Shown here piece after piece: positions 42,219-51,304 of a stretch of DNA of 64,000 bases. The DNA comes from JBDRMV01 sp043825615 (GTDB lineage: Bacteria; CG03). The translations under genes were made by a program, and so were the position numbers. The DNA lies in contig JBDRRS010000011.1 in the NCBI GenBank assembly GCA_043825615.1, positions 1 through 64,000 on the forward strand, written 5' to 3'. Below the pieces are notes generated by a model that was given only the letters and a program-made list of their open reading frames with translations, did not search any database and had not been told where the DNA came from. Positions within the stretch are counted from its first letter, which is position 1. The number at the start of each line of letters is the position of its first letter.

Positions 42219-43085
42219 ATGAAGGGGATAATTCTGGCAGGGGGTAAGGCGACGCGGCTTTATCCGGTTACGAAAGGCGTCTGCAAACATCTCCTTCCCG
42301 TGTATGACAAACCGATGATTTATTATCCTCTGTCCGTTCTTATGCTTGCGGGCATCAGAGACATCCTGATTATTTCAACGCCGCCCGACCTGCCAAGATT
42401 TGAGAACCTGCTTGGAGACGGTTCGCAGATCGGCATTTCAATTTCGTACAGGGAGCAGGCCCAGCCGCATGGTCTCGCGGAAGCGTTCATAATAGGGGAG
42501 AAATTTATCGGCGGAGATAGCGTGTGCCTTGTTCTGGGAGACAACATATTTTTCGGCCGCGGTTTCAGCGCTTCGCTGAAAGAGGCAGCCGCGCTTAAAG
42601 AGGGCGCGCGGGTTTTCGGATATTATGTAAACGACCCGGAAAGGTACGGCGTTGTTGAGTTTGATAAAAACAGAAAGGTTCTTTCTCTCGTGGAGAAGCC
42701 GCGGCATCCGAAATCAAACTACGCTGTCACGGGTCTATATTTTTATGACAATGATGTCGTTGGAATTGCGAAAGGGCTGACGCCCTCGGCGAGGGGCGAA
42801 CTTGAAATAACCGATGTCAACAGGGAGTATCTGAAGAGAGGAACGCTTCGGGTGGAACTGCTGGGGCGGGGGTTCGCCTGGCTTGACACGGGGACTTATG
42901 ATTCCCTTCTGGACGCGGCCCTTTTCGTGCGAACAATTGAAGAGAGACAGGCATTGAAGATAGGATGCGTTGAGGAGATTGCATACAAAATGGGTTTTAT
43001 TGATAAAAAGAAGTTGCTTTCTCTCGCGGATGAGATGAAGACGGACTACGGAAAATATCTGATAGAGGTAATCGGTGAAAAATAA
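42219..43085 (+). CDS. rmlA: Glucose-1-phosphate thymidylyltransferase
   Basis: Makes dTDP-glucose from glucose-1-phosphate and dTTP, the first step of deoxysugar synthesis. The 288-residue protein shows LAGGKATRLYPVTKGVCKHLLPVYDKPMIYYPLSVLMLAGI, the LVLGDNIFFGRG Asp site and FAWLDTGTYDSLLDAA. ATG42219 has no clear ribosome site; a -10-like TATAAA (42207-42212) lies very close, implying a very short leader. It feeds rmlB downstream and probably uses glucose-1-phosphate drawn from pgi-linked hexose pools. Confidence 0.93.
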   Translation: MKGIILAGGKATRLYPVTKGVCKHLLPVYDKPMIYYPLSVLMLAGIRDILIISTPPDLPRFENLLGDGSQIGISISYREQAQPHGLAEAFIIGEKFIGGDSVCLVLGDNIFFGRGFSASLKEAAALKEGARVFGYYVNDPERYGVVEFDKNRKVLSLVEKPRHPKSNYAVTGLYFYDNDVVGIAKGLTPSARGELEITDVNREYLKRGTLRVELLGRGFAWLDTGTYDSLLDAALFVRTIEERQALKIGCVEEIAYKMGFIDKKKLLSLADEMKTDYGKYLIEVIGEK

Positions 43086-43896
43086 GAAAATTCTGATTTT
43101 CGGTAAAGGTTTTATAGGAACGCGCCTTCACGAAGAACTCAAATGTGATATTACTGCCGCAATGATTAATTCTTACGAGAATGCCGAAAAGGAAATTAAG
43201 AAATACAATCCCGGCATTGTCATAAACTGCATCGGTTATACGGGGGTTTCCAATGTTGACGATTGCGAGAAGGACATTGACCAGACCCTCACCGCAAACG
43301 TTTTCGTCCCGCTAATTTTGGCGGAGGCGTGCCTGAGAAGTAACGCAAAATTCGTTCACATAAGCAGCGGCTGCATTTACGATTTTGATTATAGCAGGCC
43401 GGAACCTTTAACCGAAGATGATGAGCCGCTGTATTTTAAATTGTTTTATTCGCGTTCTAAAATTTACTCCGAAAAAGCGCTTTTGAGTTTATCAAAAAAA
43501 CTGGATGTTCTGATTTTGAGAATCAGAATTCCCCTCGACGACAGGAAGCATCCGAAAAACGTTCTGGCAAAACTCATCAGGTACAAAACGGTTATTGACG
43601 TTCCGAATTCCATTACGTATATTCCGGATTTTATTGAGGCGATGAAACATCTGCTCAAAATTGACGCCCGGGGGCTTTTTAATGTTGTAAATAAAGGGGC
43701 GCTCGGGTATCCGGAACTTCTGAATGTTTACAAAAAATACGACGGGAATTTTGAATACACGGTCATTCCGCTTGAGAGATTGAATCTGGAAAGGACGAAT
43801 CTTATTCTTTCGACGGAGAAACTTGAAAAAACCGGCTTTAAGGTGAGAAAAATACAGGACGTTCTTGAAGAATGCGTAAAAGGTTTCATAAGTTAA
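43075..43896 (+). CDS. RmlD-like dTDP-sugar reductase
   Basis: A 273-residue short-chain dehydrogenase fold protein of the RmlD-like (dTDP-4-keto-sugar reductase) group: GKGFIGTRL nucleotide site, NPGIVINCIGYTGVSNVDDCE, FVHISSGCIYDF and catalytic Y125-xxx-K129 (FYSRSKIYSEK). It overlaps rmlA by 11 nt and rmlB by 25 nt. The window has no rmlC epimerase, so it may make a different 4-reduced sugar than L-rhamnose. The name rmlD is not assigned for that reason. Confidence 0.75.
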   Translation: MKNKKILIFGKGFIGTRLHEELKCDITAAMINSYENAEKEIKKYNPGIVINCIGYTGVSNVDDCEKDIDQTLTANVFVPLILAEACLRSNAKFVHISSGCIYDFDYSRPEPLTEDDEPLYFKLFYSRSKIYSEKALLSLSKKLDVLILRIRIPLDDRKHPKNVLAKLIRYKTVIDVPNSITYIPDFIEAMKHLLKIDARGLFNVVNKGALGYPELLNVYKKYDGNFEYTVIPLERLNLERTNLILSTEKLEKTGFKVRKIQDVLEECVKGFIS

Positions 43897-44843
43897 TAGT
43901 CACAGGCGGCGCCGGATTCATCGGCAGCGAGTTTGTCCGGAAGTTTGCCGGAAAGTATAGAATTATTGTTGTTGACAAACTTACTTACGCCGCAGATTTA
44001 AAACGTCTTGAAGGTGTAAAGGGAAAATTCAGATTTTACAAAGTTGACATCTGCGCCGCAAAGAAAATCTCTGAAATTTTTAGAAAGGAAAAACCCGATG
44101 CCGTCGTCCATTTCGCCGCCGAGAGCCACGTGGACAGAAGCATAGAGGACGCCTCGCCTTTTATGAAGACGAATGTTCTGGGCACGCAGGTTTTGCTGGA
44201 TGCGGCGAGGAAACACAATGTAAAAAAATTCTGTCACATTTCCACAGATGAAATTTACGGGGAAATTAAGAAGGGGAAATTCAGTGAAAATTCCCCGTTT
44301 GCCCCCAACAGCCCGTATTCGGCAAGTAAAGCCGCCGGCGATATGCTGGCGAGAGCATATTACAGGACGTATCATCTCCCCGTTGTAATTGCCCGCCCGA
44401 GCAATAATTACGGACCCTGGCAGTTTCCGGAAAAACTAATTCCCGTCATAATTCAGAACGCTCTCGTCGGCAGGAAAGTGCCCGTTTACGCGCAGGGCGA
44501 AAATGTCCGCGAATGGCTTTATGTTTCCGACTGCGCCGAAGCGATTCTGCGCATTCTTGAAAAAGGAAAAATCGGCGAGGCATATAACGTCGGAAGCGGC
44601 CACGAGGAGCGGAATATAGACGTGGTGAAGGGAATTTTGAAAATTTTAGGGAAACCGCAGGGTCTTATCGCATTTGTGAAAGACCGCCCCGGCCACGATT
44701 TCAGATATTCTCTGAATACGGCAAAAATAAGAGCGGGTTTCGGATGGCTCCCGGAGACAAAATTCCCCGACGGCCTGAGGAAGACCGTCGGCTGGTACGT
44801 AAAGAACAGGGGCTGGATTAAAAGCGTTTTAGATGCGGGATAA
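43872..44843 (+). CDS. rmlB: dTDP-glucose 4,6-dehydratase
   Basis: NAD-dependent dehydratase converting dTDP-glucose to dTDP-4-keto-6-deoxyglucose. The 323-residue protein has GGAGFIGSEFVRKF, VVHFAAESHVDRSIE, HISTDEIYGE with the dehydratase Asp-Glu, Y149-xxx-K153 (SPYSASKAAGD), and SNNYGPWQFPEKLIP. It overlaps the RmlD-like gene and the sulfatase-fold gene (11 nt). Together with rmlA it supplies a 6-deoxy sugar to the glycan cluster. Confidence 0.93.
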   Translation: MRKRFHKLIVTGGAGFIGSEFVRKFAGKYRIIVVDKLTYAADLKRLEGVKGKFRFYKVDICAAKKISEIFRKEKPDAVVHFAAESHVDRSIEDASPFMKTNVLGTQVLLDAARKHNVKKFCHISTDEIYGEIKKGKFSENSPFAPNSPYSASKAAGDMLARAYYRTYHLPVVIARPSNNYGPWQFPEKLIPVIIQNALVGRKVPVYAQGENVREWLYVSDCAEAILRILEKGKIGEAYNVGSGHEERNIDVVKGILKILGKPQGLIAFVKDRPGHDFRYSLNTAKIRAGFGWLPETKFPDGLRKTVGWYVKNRGWIKSVLDAG

Positions 44844-46644
44844 GAACCGCGCTTCCGCAGCGCTGATATTATTCTTTTTTAACTTCGTTGTTTCCCTCGT
44901 TATAGGTCTTCCGTATTTTTCGTTCGTGAGGGCGGGATATTTATTTTCCTTTCTCGCGTATGTTTCGAATTTCCTCTCTTTGCATCTGTTGTTCTTTCTG
45001 CTGCTTTTGCCCGTCGCGCAAATTTTAAGAGCCCAGTTTATATTAAAAGTTTTTGTTTCGCTGGTTTATACGGTTTTTCACGCAACGATTTTTCTGGACA
45101 TATTCACATACAGATTTTTCCGGTTTCATCTTAATTCGCTTGCGCTGAATATCCTCACGACCAGGGGCGGCTGGGCGACGCTTGACCTGAGCGGCGGTTT
45201 TCTGTTTCTCAGCATTCTGTTTATCGTTACTGTGCTTGCGGCGGAATATTTTGTTTTTTCTTTTCTGTTGAAAAAGACGCCGAAAGTCAAAGCCGGCAAA
45301 AAGATTTTTGCGGCCGTTTTGTGCGCTCTTGCCGTGGTTTTTACCGACAAAATGATTTTCGCTTATGCGGACATCACGAACAACACGGATATAATGTCGA
45401 TTTCTTCCGTCTTTCCCTTTTACACGCCTGTAACAATGAAAAAGTTTCTCGGTAAATTCGGGATAAAACCCGAAGAGCGCTTCCCGGCAAGAGTAAGAAT
45501 TGACAGGAAATCGCATCTGCGTTATCCGGGGAAGGAACTCGTTTTTGAAAAAGGGAAAAGCAAGCCGAACATTGTTTTTATTCTGATTGACTCTTTCAGA
45601 TACGATATGTTTTCTCCCGAAATCTCACCGGAAGTTTACGGGTTTTCAAAAAAATGTTCTGTTTTCCAAAATCATTACAGCGGCGGGAACTGCTCCAGGT
45701 TCGGAGTGTTTTCCCTGTTTTACGGGCTCCACGGCTCTTACTGGTTCAGGTTTCTTTCCGCCCGCCGCGGTCCTGTTTTTATGGATTCGCTTAAAAATTT
45801 GGGGTATGACTTCAAAATTCTTGCGGCTGCCAAACTTACTTCGCCGGAATTTCGCCAGACCTGTTTTGCGGAAATTGAAGATAAAGATATTACCGATGAA
45901 TTCGGCACGCGCGATAAAATTGCGAGAGACACCGCTCTCGCAGACGGGCTCGTTAAATGGCTTGACGGAAGGAAGAGCGTTAAACCTTTCTTCGCGTTTG
46001 TTTTTTTTGACTCCGCTCACGGCTCTTATTCCTACACGAAGGAATTTGAAAAATTCATACCCGTCACCGGCAGTGTGAATTATCTGAAACTTAATCCCGG
46101 AAACATACGCCCTGTATTTAACAGGTATAAGAATTCAATCGGGTTTAACGATTCTTTAACGGGGCGCATAATCAGAGGTCTTGAGAAGAAAGGTTTGCTT
46201 AAGAATACGATTGTTGTGATTTCGGGCGACCACGGCGAAGAGTTTTTCGAGCACGGTTTTTACGGGCACAACGGGGCTTTTACCGACGAGCAGGCGAAAG
46301 TGCCTCTGATTTTTTATGTCCCGGGTCGCGGTCACCGGGAATTTAAGAAACTGACTTCGCATTCCGATGTTGTCCCGACGATTCTTGAAATGCTCGGATG
46401 CAGAAACGAAAGTTCGGATTATTGTCTGGGATATGATCTTTTCGGCGATTACAGGCGTGGTGACGTTGTCTGTTCCACATGGGACAAACTTGCGGTCATA
46501 GGGGAAGATATTACTGTGATTCCCGTTATGTCCAGATTTCAAAGAGTCCGCAAATTTGATAGAAATTACAGGGAGATTGACAGGAAGATGGACAGCAAAA
46601 GGTTTCTGCTGCTCAGCCGGGAACTCCGCCGGTTTGTAAAATAA
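44833..46644 (+). CDS. YejM-like membrane sulfatase-fold protein
   Basis: A 603-residue protein with about five N-terminal membrane helices (FFFNFVVSLVIGLPYF, LHLLFFLLLLPVAQIL, TVFHATIFLDIF) and a periplasmic alkaline-phosphatase-superfamily domain from about 235. Motifs are NIVFILIDSFRYDMFSP, SGGNCSRFGVFSLFYGLHGSYW (C287 at the nucleophile loop, not a CxPxR sulfatase site), VISGDHGEEFFEHG and LTSHSDVVPTILEMLGC. The pattern fits the DUF3413/YejM (PbgA) group or lipoteichoic-acid-synthase relatives. It may transfer a phosphate-linked group onto lipid A, core or glycan, or act as a regulatory protein. It overlaps rmlB. Confidence 0.65.
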   Translation: MRDKNRASAALILFFFNFVVSLVIGLPYFSFVRAGYLFSFLAYVSNFLSLHLLFFLLLLPVAQILRAQFILKVFVSLVYTVFHATIFLDIFTYRFFRFHLNSLALNILTTRGGWATLDLSGGFLFLSILFIVTVLAAEYFVFSFLLKKTPKVKAGKKIFAAVLCALAVVFTDKMIFAYADITNNTDIMSISSVFPFYTPVTMKKFLGKFGIKPEERFPARVRIDRKSHLRYPGKELVFEKGKSKPNIVFILIDSFRYDMFSPEISPEVYGFSKKCSVFQNHYSGGNCSRFGVFSLFYGLHGSYWFRFLSARRGPVFMDSLKNLGYDFKILAAAKLTSPEFRQTCFAEIEDKDITDEFGTRDKIARDTALADGLVKWLDGRKSVKPFFAFVFFDSAHGSYSYTKEFEKFIPVTGSVNYLKLNPGNIRPVFNRYKNSIGFNDSLTGRIIRGLEKKGLLKNTIVVISGDHGEEFFEHGFYGHNGAFTDEQAKVPLIFYVPGRGHREFKKLTSHSDVVPTILEMLGCRNESSDYCLGYDLFGDYRRGDVVCSTWDKLAVIGEDITVIPVMSRFQRVRKFDRNYREIDRKMDSKRFLLLSRELRRFVK

Positions 46645-47384
46645 TGCCGGAAAATATTTTAGAAATAAATAGAAACGGGCTCGTAATGAAAGTTAACGCG
46701 GATAAAACTCCGTCAAATCCGGGTTTCTGGCAGTCGGAAAACTGGGAAAGCGACACATTCAAAACGCTCCGGCGTTTTCTGGACAAACAGCACAGTTATA
46801 TAGACATCGGCGCGTGGATAGGCCCCACCGTCCTGTACGGCTGCCAGCTGGCGAAGCGCTGCTATGCGGTCGAGCCCGATAAGGTTGCGCTGGGAATTCT
46901 TAAGGAAAATATTGCCCTGAACGGTTTTAAGAACATAACGGTTTTTGACGGGGCCGTATGGGGCAGGAATGGAGAAAAGCGTCTGGGTCTCAGGGGCAGC
47001 TGGGGCAGCAGCATGAGCAGTTTTTTGAAGAAACGCCCGAAGAAAACCATAAAAGTTGACTGCGTTACGCTGCAGACCCTGTTCGAGCGGTACAATATAA
47101 CCGATTGCAATTTTATAAAGATGGATACCGAAGGCGCCGAAGTAGAGATATTGAAATCGGCAGGCGAATTTCTGAAAGGAACAGGGATAACCCTGCATTT
47201 ATCGGTCCATAAGCCCTTCTTTAAAAATAAAAAAAGAGATACGGAAGAAGTAATAAAGGTTCTGGAGCAGTACAAGCATCTGTATCTTGATAACGGCGAG
47301 GAAGTTTCAGCGGGTTATTTAAGGGGCGCGGAGGTTTTTTTGAATTTTATTGCGACCGACCGCGTGTTATGGGGACGGAGGTAA
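46644..47384 (+). CDS. FkbM-family methyltransferase
   Basis: A 246-residue FkbM-type methyltransferase: DIGAWIGPTVLYGCQLAKRCYAVEPD (motif I), NGFKNITVFDGAVWGRNGEK, NFIKMDTEGAEVEIL (motif IV region) and the family C-terminus. FkbM enzymes O-methylate sugars in polysaccharide loci. The ATG overlaps the upstream stop by 1 nt. It is the last gene that clearly belongs to the glycan locus. Confidence 0.85.
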   Translation: MPENILEINRNGLVMKVNADKTPSNPGFWQSENWESDTFKTLRRFLDKQHSYIDIGAWIGPTVLYGCQLAKRCYAVEPDKVALGILKENIALNGFKNITVFDGAVWGRNGEKRLGLRGSWGSSMSSFLKKRPKKTIKVDCVTLQTLFERYNITDCNFIKMDTEGAEVEILKSAGEFLKGTGITLHLSVHKPFFKNKKRDTEEVIKVLEQYKHLYLDNGEEVSAGYLRGAEVFLNFIATDRVLWGRR

Positions 47385-47425
47385 TTAAAAATGCAAAGCG
47401 GATTGCTTTCCGTAAGGAGCGAATT

Positions 47426-49156
47426 ATGAAGAAGTTTTTTTCGGGCAGGGTATGGCTTGCCGTCAGCGTGATGATTCTTTTGCTGTTTGCCGCAGGCCGC
47501 ATAACAGGCGCGCGGGCGCCGGACAAACAGCGCAGTGAAACTTCAATCGTAAGCGCTTCACCCGCGGCGCCGTATGAAGGGGGACAGAAAACCGCAATAG
47601 GCTCAAGACAGAAATTAGACACATCTCTCGGAATGCGCCTGCTCGGTTTCTTCGGTCTTTTCCTTCTTGTTTTTATCAGCTGGATGATGTCCGTTGACAG
47701 GAAGAACATAAACTGGCGTCCGGTAATCTGGGGGATTGTTTTACAGATTATTTTCGGACTGATTGTCCTTTCGGAGACGGTTGGAAGTTTTTTCTTTAAT
47801 TTTGTTAATAATACCGTGATGGTGCTGCTGTCGTTCAGCGAAGAAGGCGCGGCTTTTGTTTTCGGAAAACTCGCCTACGGACCCGCCGACCCGCGCGGCA
47901 TGCAGCAGGGAATGTTTTTCTTTTTTTCCGTGCTCCCGACGATAATTTTCTTCTGTTCGCTTATGACCATAATGTATCACCTCGGCATTATGCAGGTTAT
48001 CGTCAGTTTTATTGCAAAGATTATGCGTAAGACAATGAAGACAAGCGGTTCGGAAACCCTTTCCACCGCTGCGAACATTTTTGTCGGGCAGACGGAGGCG
48101 CCCCTGATTGTAAAGCCGTTCCTTAAAAATATGACGACGAGCGAACTCCACGCCGTAATGACGGGCGGGTTTGCTACTGTCGCCGGTGGGGTGATGGCGG
48201 CGTATGTCCTTTTTTTAAAGGATTATATCCCCAACATAGCGGGGCATCTTGTTACCGCAAGCATAATGAGCGCTCCCGCGGCGCTTGCCATTTCCAAAAT
48301 TGTGTACCCTGAAAGAGAACATTCGGAGACAGCCGGCGATATGAAAATAAAAGTTGAAAAACCCGATTCAAATGTTATAGAGGCAGCTTCCCGCGGCGCT
48401 TCGGAAGGAATGATGCTGCTTCTCAATGTCGCAGGGATGCTCATTGCTTTCGTGGCGCTGGTCGCGATGATTAATTTCGGTCTTGAGAAATTTTCAGACA
48501 TAAGCAGCAAGGCGCTCGGTAAAAACCCGTACAGGCTGATACTGCCGGAAAAAAGCGTGAATGCGCTGCAGAAAGACGACGTTATTAAAGTGAGTAAAGG
48601 GGATAAAACCTTTGAATACAGTGTTTCAAATATAAAAAAAGGCAGCGTCTTTACGGAGAAGCGTCTGCGCGTTGATTTTCAGAGTCAGGATTATGCCGTT
48701 TTCCGCGCCGGGAAAAAAATATTTACCGGCGGCGGGCTGAGCGGTTATTGTCCGGTATTTTTTATAAATTTATCGGTCCTGCTCGGCTTGCTCTTCGCGC
48801 CGGTTTCGTGGGCGATGGGTGTTCCGTGGAGAGAGGCGGCCGTCGTAGGCCGGCTCCTCGGCGAAAAACTGGTCCTGACTGAATTTATTGCGTACATCAA
48901 TTTAGCCGGGATTTTGCAGAACGGTTATCAGACGGTAACGGGCTCGGTCATTCATCTTTCACCGCGCTCCGCCGTTATCGCTTCTTACGCTCTCTGCGGC
49001 TTTGCGAATTTTGCGTCGATCGGGATTCAGATCGGCGGCATCGGTTCGCTCGCGCCGAACAAGCGCAGCACTCTGGCGAAGATAGGTATGCGGGCGATGT
49101 TCTCCGGCGCGATTGCGGCGTGCATGACCGGCGCCGTCGCGGGAATTCTGCTGTGA
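47426..49156 (+). CDS. Concentrative nucleoside transporter (CNT/NupC-like)
   Basis: A 576-residue inner-membrane nucleoside:cation symporter. Family segments are VLPTIIFFCSLMTIMYHLGIMQVI, FVGQTEAPLIVKPFLKNMTTSELHAVMTGGFATVAGGVMAAYV, SIMSAPAALAISKIVYPE and the late EFIAYINLAGI, SYALCGFANFASIGIQIGGIGSLAP. It is longer than typical bacterial NupC. There is an N-terminal signal-like extension, and about 75 extra residues around 363-438 (NPYRLILPEKSV...) with a hydrophilic beta-like character. ATG47426 is supported by AAGGAG 6 nt upstream, replacing the earlier in-frame start at 47369. Confidence 0.88.
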   Translation: MKKFFSGRVWLAVSVMILLLFAAGRITGARAPDKQRSETSIVSASPAAPYEGGQKTAIGSRQKLDTSLGMRLLGFFGLFLLVFISWMMSVDRKNINWRPVIWGIVLQIIFGLIVLSETVGSFFFNFVNNTVMVLLSFSEEGAAFVFGKLAYGPADPRGMQQGMFFFFSVLPTIIFFCSLMTIMYHLGIMQVIVSFIAKIMRKTMKTSGSETLSTAANIFVGQTEAPLIVKPFLKNMTTSELHAVMTGGFATVAGGVMAAYVLFLKDYIPNIAGHLVTASIMSAPAALAISKIVYPEREHSETAGDMKIKVEKPDSNVIEAASRGASEGMMLLLNVAGMLIAFVALVAMINFGLEKFSDISSKALGKNPYRLILPEKSVNALQKDDVIKVSKGDKTFEYSVSNIKKGSVFTEKRLRVDFQSQDYAVFRAGKKIFTGGGLSGYCPVFFINLSVLLGLLFAPVSWAMGVPWREAAVVGRLLGEKLVLTEFIAYINLAGILQNGYQTVTGSVIHLSPRSAVIASYALCGFANFASIGIQIGGIGSLAPNKRSTLAKIGMRAMFSGAIAACMTGAVAGILL

Positions 49157-50277
49157 AAAAAATCAAAATGAAAAACGGCGGGGTTGCGTGGATTCAATTC
49201 GGCGTTCTGGAAAAATTCACTAAGGATGTTTTTGCCGCCCTCGGCGTCCCCGTCCGCGATGCGGAAATCTGCGCGGACGTTCTGGTAACGGCGGACAAGA
49301 GAGGGATTGATTCTCACGGCATCGCGCGGCTTAAGACAATTTACTACGACAGGATAAGAGCGGGGATACAGAAGCCCGAAACGGAATTTGAAATCGTAAA
49401 AGAGACCCCTGCGACGGTTCTCATCGACGGGCACGACGGGATGGGGCAGGTCATTTCTAAAAAAGCGATGGCCGTTGCAATTGAAAAAGGGAAAAAAACA
49501 GGTCTCGGCATGGCGGCGGTCAAGAATTCCACCCATTACGGAATCGCAGGATATTATGTTTTGATGGCGGCGGAAGAGGGCATGATAGGAATAACGGGTA
49601 CGAACGCGCGGCCCTCGGTTGCGCCGACTTTCGGCGTTGAGAACATGCTCGGAACGAATCCCCTGACTTTCGGAATCCCGACCGACGAAGAATTCCCTTT
49701 TGTCATTGACTGCGCCACTTCCCTTGCCCAGCGCGGAAAAATTGAGAATTATGCCAGGAAAAGGGGAAAAATTCCGCCCGGCTGGGTCGTAAGCCGCGAC
49801 GGCGTTTCGAAAACGGATGCGGGAGAGATTCTGAATGACCTGCTGAAGGGTAACGCGGCTCTTGTGCCCCTCGGCGGGGCAGGGGAGGAAACTGCGGGAT
49901 ACAAGGGATACGGTTATTCAACCGCTGTCGAAATTCTTTCCGCCGCTCTTCAGGGCGGCCCTTTTCTGAAAATGCTTTCGGGGGAGAGGGGCGCGTATCA
50001 TCTGGGGCACTTTTTTATCGCAATAAATGTTTCCGCTTTTACGGAATTGAAAAGTTTCAAAAAAACCGCGGGCGATATTTTGCGCGCCCTGCGCGCCTCC
50101 GAAAAAGCGCCCGGGCAGGCCAGAATTTATACGGCGGGCGAGAAGGAATATCTCGCGTGGCAGATAAGAAAAAATAAAGGCGCTCCGGTGCCGGAAAAAA
50201 CACAGCGGGAAATTCTCCGGATGCGCGATGAAATGGGCTTGCTTGAATACAAATTTTCTTTTGAAAAGGAGGGGTGA
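49153..50277 (+). CDS. Malate/L-lactate (LDH2-type) dehydrogenase
   Basis: A 374-residue NAD(P)-dependent oxidoreductase of the LDH2/MDH2 (PF02615) family: DKRGIDSHGIARLKTIYYDRI, KNSTHYGIAGYYVLMAAEEGMIGITGTNARPSVAPTFG (catalytic His in THYGIAGYY), NPLTFGIPTD and GYKGYGYSTAVEILSAALQGG. Members reduce pyruvate, oxaloacetate or similar 2-oxo acids. The frame opens at 49120 but GTG49153 overlaps the transporter stop (GTGA) and gives the family-typical N-terminus. It is coupled to bioY. Confidence 0.88.
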   Translation: MKKIKMKNGGVAWIQFGVLEKFTKDVFAALGVPVRDAEICADVLVTADKRGIDSHGIARLKTIYYDRIRAGIQKPETEFEIVKETPATVLIDGHDGMGQVISKKAMAVAIEKGKKTGLGMAAVKNSTHYGIAGYYVLMAAEEGMIGITGTNARPSVAPTFGVENMLGTNPLTFGIPTDEEFPFVIDCATSLAQRGKIENYARKRGKIPPGWVVSRDGVSKTDAGEILNDLLKGNAALVPLGGAGEETAGYKGYGYSTAVEILSAALQGGPFLKMLSGERGAYHLGHFFIAINVSAFTELKSFKKTAGDILRALRASEKAPGQARIYTAGEKEYLAWQIRKNKGAPVPEKTQREILRMRDEMGLLEYKFSFEKEG

Positions 50278-50915
50278 TGTTACAGACGGGAGTTGCTGAC
50301 GGTTTTCTCGCGGCACGATATTCTTTTTTCAGTTGGCGGCATTGCCTTGCCGTCCCGAAGAAATTCGCTTTGTCTTTCGCGATGGCAGGATTAACAGGTC
50401 TCCTCGCTCAGGTCTGTTTCCGTCTTCCTTTTACGCCGGTGCCCGTAACGGGTCAGGTTCTCGGCGTTCTTTTGAGCGGCGTTTTCTGCGGCGGCATTTT
50501 CGGTTCGGTCAGCCAGATAATTTATGTCGGGCTCGGCGCTTTAGGCGTCCCGTGGTTCGCCGGCGGCACGGCGGGTTCTGCGGCTGTTTTTCTTGGGCCT
50601 TCAGGCGGTTATTTCATCGGTTTCATTCTTGCCCCGCTGGCGGTCGGCAGTTTCACGGACAGATACATATCCGCCCGCACATTTTTTTCGCAGTTGAAAT
50701 TTATGCTCCTCGGCGTCGGGATTATATATTTCTTCGGGGTTATAGTCCTTTCCCTCGCTATCAAAGCGGGTTTTTGGGAGACGCTGGTCAAAGGCGTTTT
50801 TCCTTTCATTTTAATAGATTTGCTGAAAGCGTCTTTGTCCGCCGGAATCAGTTCTTCCGTTCTCCCGAAGGCGCCGTACAACGGGGAACTTGACAGGGCA
50901 GAATACGTTCGCTGA
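50277..50915 (+). CDS. bioY: Biotin transporter BioY
   Basis: A 212-residue substrate-binding membrane subunit of the biotin ECF transporter, with six membrane helices: LPFTPVPVTGQVLGVLLSGVFCG, VGLGALGVPWFAGGTAGSAAVFLGPSGGYFIGFILA and the GVFPFILIDLLKASLSAGI C-terminus. ATG50277 follows AAAAGGAGGGG by 5 nt. GTG50274 is an alternative. No bioM/bioN energising genes are adjacent, so it may work with a shared ECF module or alone. It overlaps DUF1284 by 1 nt. Confidence 0.92.
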   Translation: MLQTGVADGFLAARYSFFSWRHCLAVPKKFALSFAMAGLTGLLAQVCFRLPFTPVPVTGQVLGVLLSGVFCGGIFGSVSQIIYVGLGALGVPWFAGGTAGSAAVFLGPSGGYFIGFILAPLAVGSFTDRYISARTFFSQLKFMLLGVGIIYFFGVIVLSLAIKAGFWETLVKGVFPFILIDLLKASLSAGISSSVLPKAPYNGELDRAEYVR

Positions 50916-51304
50916 TGCTGCGTATCAGGGCGCATCATTTTCTGTGCATGCAGGGTTTTCAGGGCTCCGGTTACAATGAGGAATTTGCGGAGAATATGCG
51001 GTCTGTCATTTTTAAAATTAATTCCGGCGCCGCTCCGGAGGCAGAGGTGGTTTCGCGCTGCGACGTGTTTTGCGACGCCTGTCCGCACAACGAAGACGGA
51101 TATTGCCGGAAAATCCGCGGCGCCGCCAAAACCATGGACAGAACCGTCCTGAAAAAATTAGACATGAAGGAAGGAACAAAAATGCGGGTCGGGGATGTTC
51201 TGCATCTCGTGAATACAAAGTTGAAAAGCGTTTCGGATGTTCTCGGCGTTTGCGGTCCCTGCGAGTGGCAGGAAAAATGTTTGTGGTTTAAGGGGCTGTC
51301 GTGA
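50915..51304 (+). CDS. DUF1284 family protein
   Basis: A 129-residue DUF1284 protein: LRIRAHHFLCMQGFQGSGYNEEFAENM at the N-terminus and cysteines grouped as CDVFCDACPHNEDGYC and later CGPCEWQEKCLWF. The cysteine pattern suggests an iron-sulfur or metal-binding site. No function is established. It overlaps its neighbours by 1 and 4 nt, in a polycistronic run with bioY and yjjX. Confidence 0.85.
   Translation: MLRIRAHHFLCMQGFQGSGYNEEFAENMRSVIFKINSGAAPEAEVVSRCDVFCDACPHNEDGYCRKIRGAAKTMDRTVLKKLDMKEGTKMRVGDVLHLVNTKLKSVSDVLGVCGPCEWQEKCLWFKGLS

Noticed and set aside
50333..50893. A 186-codon Arg/Phe-rich frame over bioY
   Set aside because: BioY motifs are clear in the other frame; this one is an overlapping shadow.
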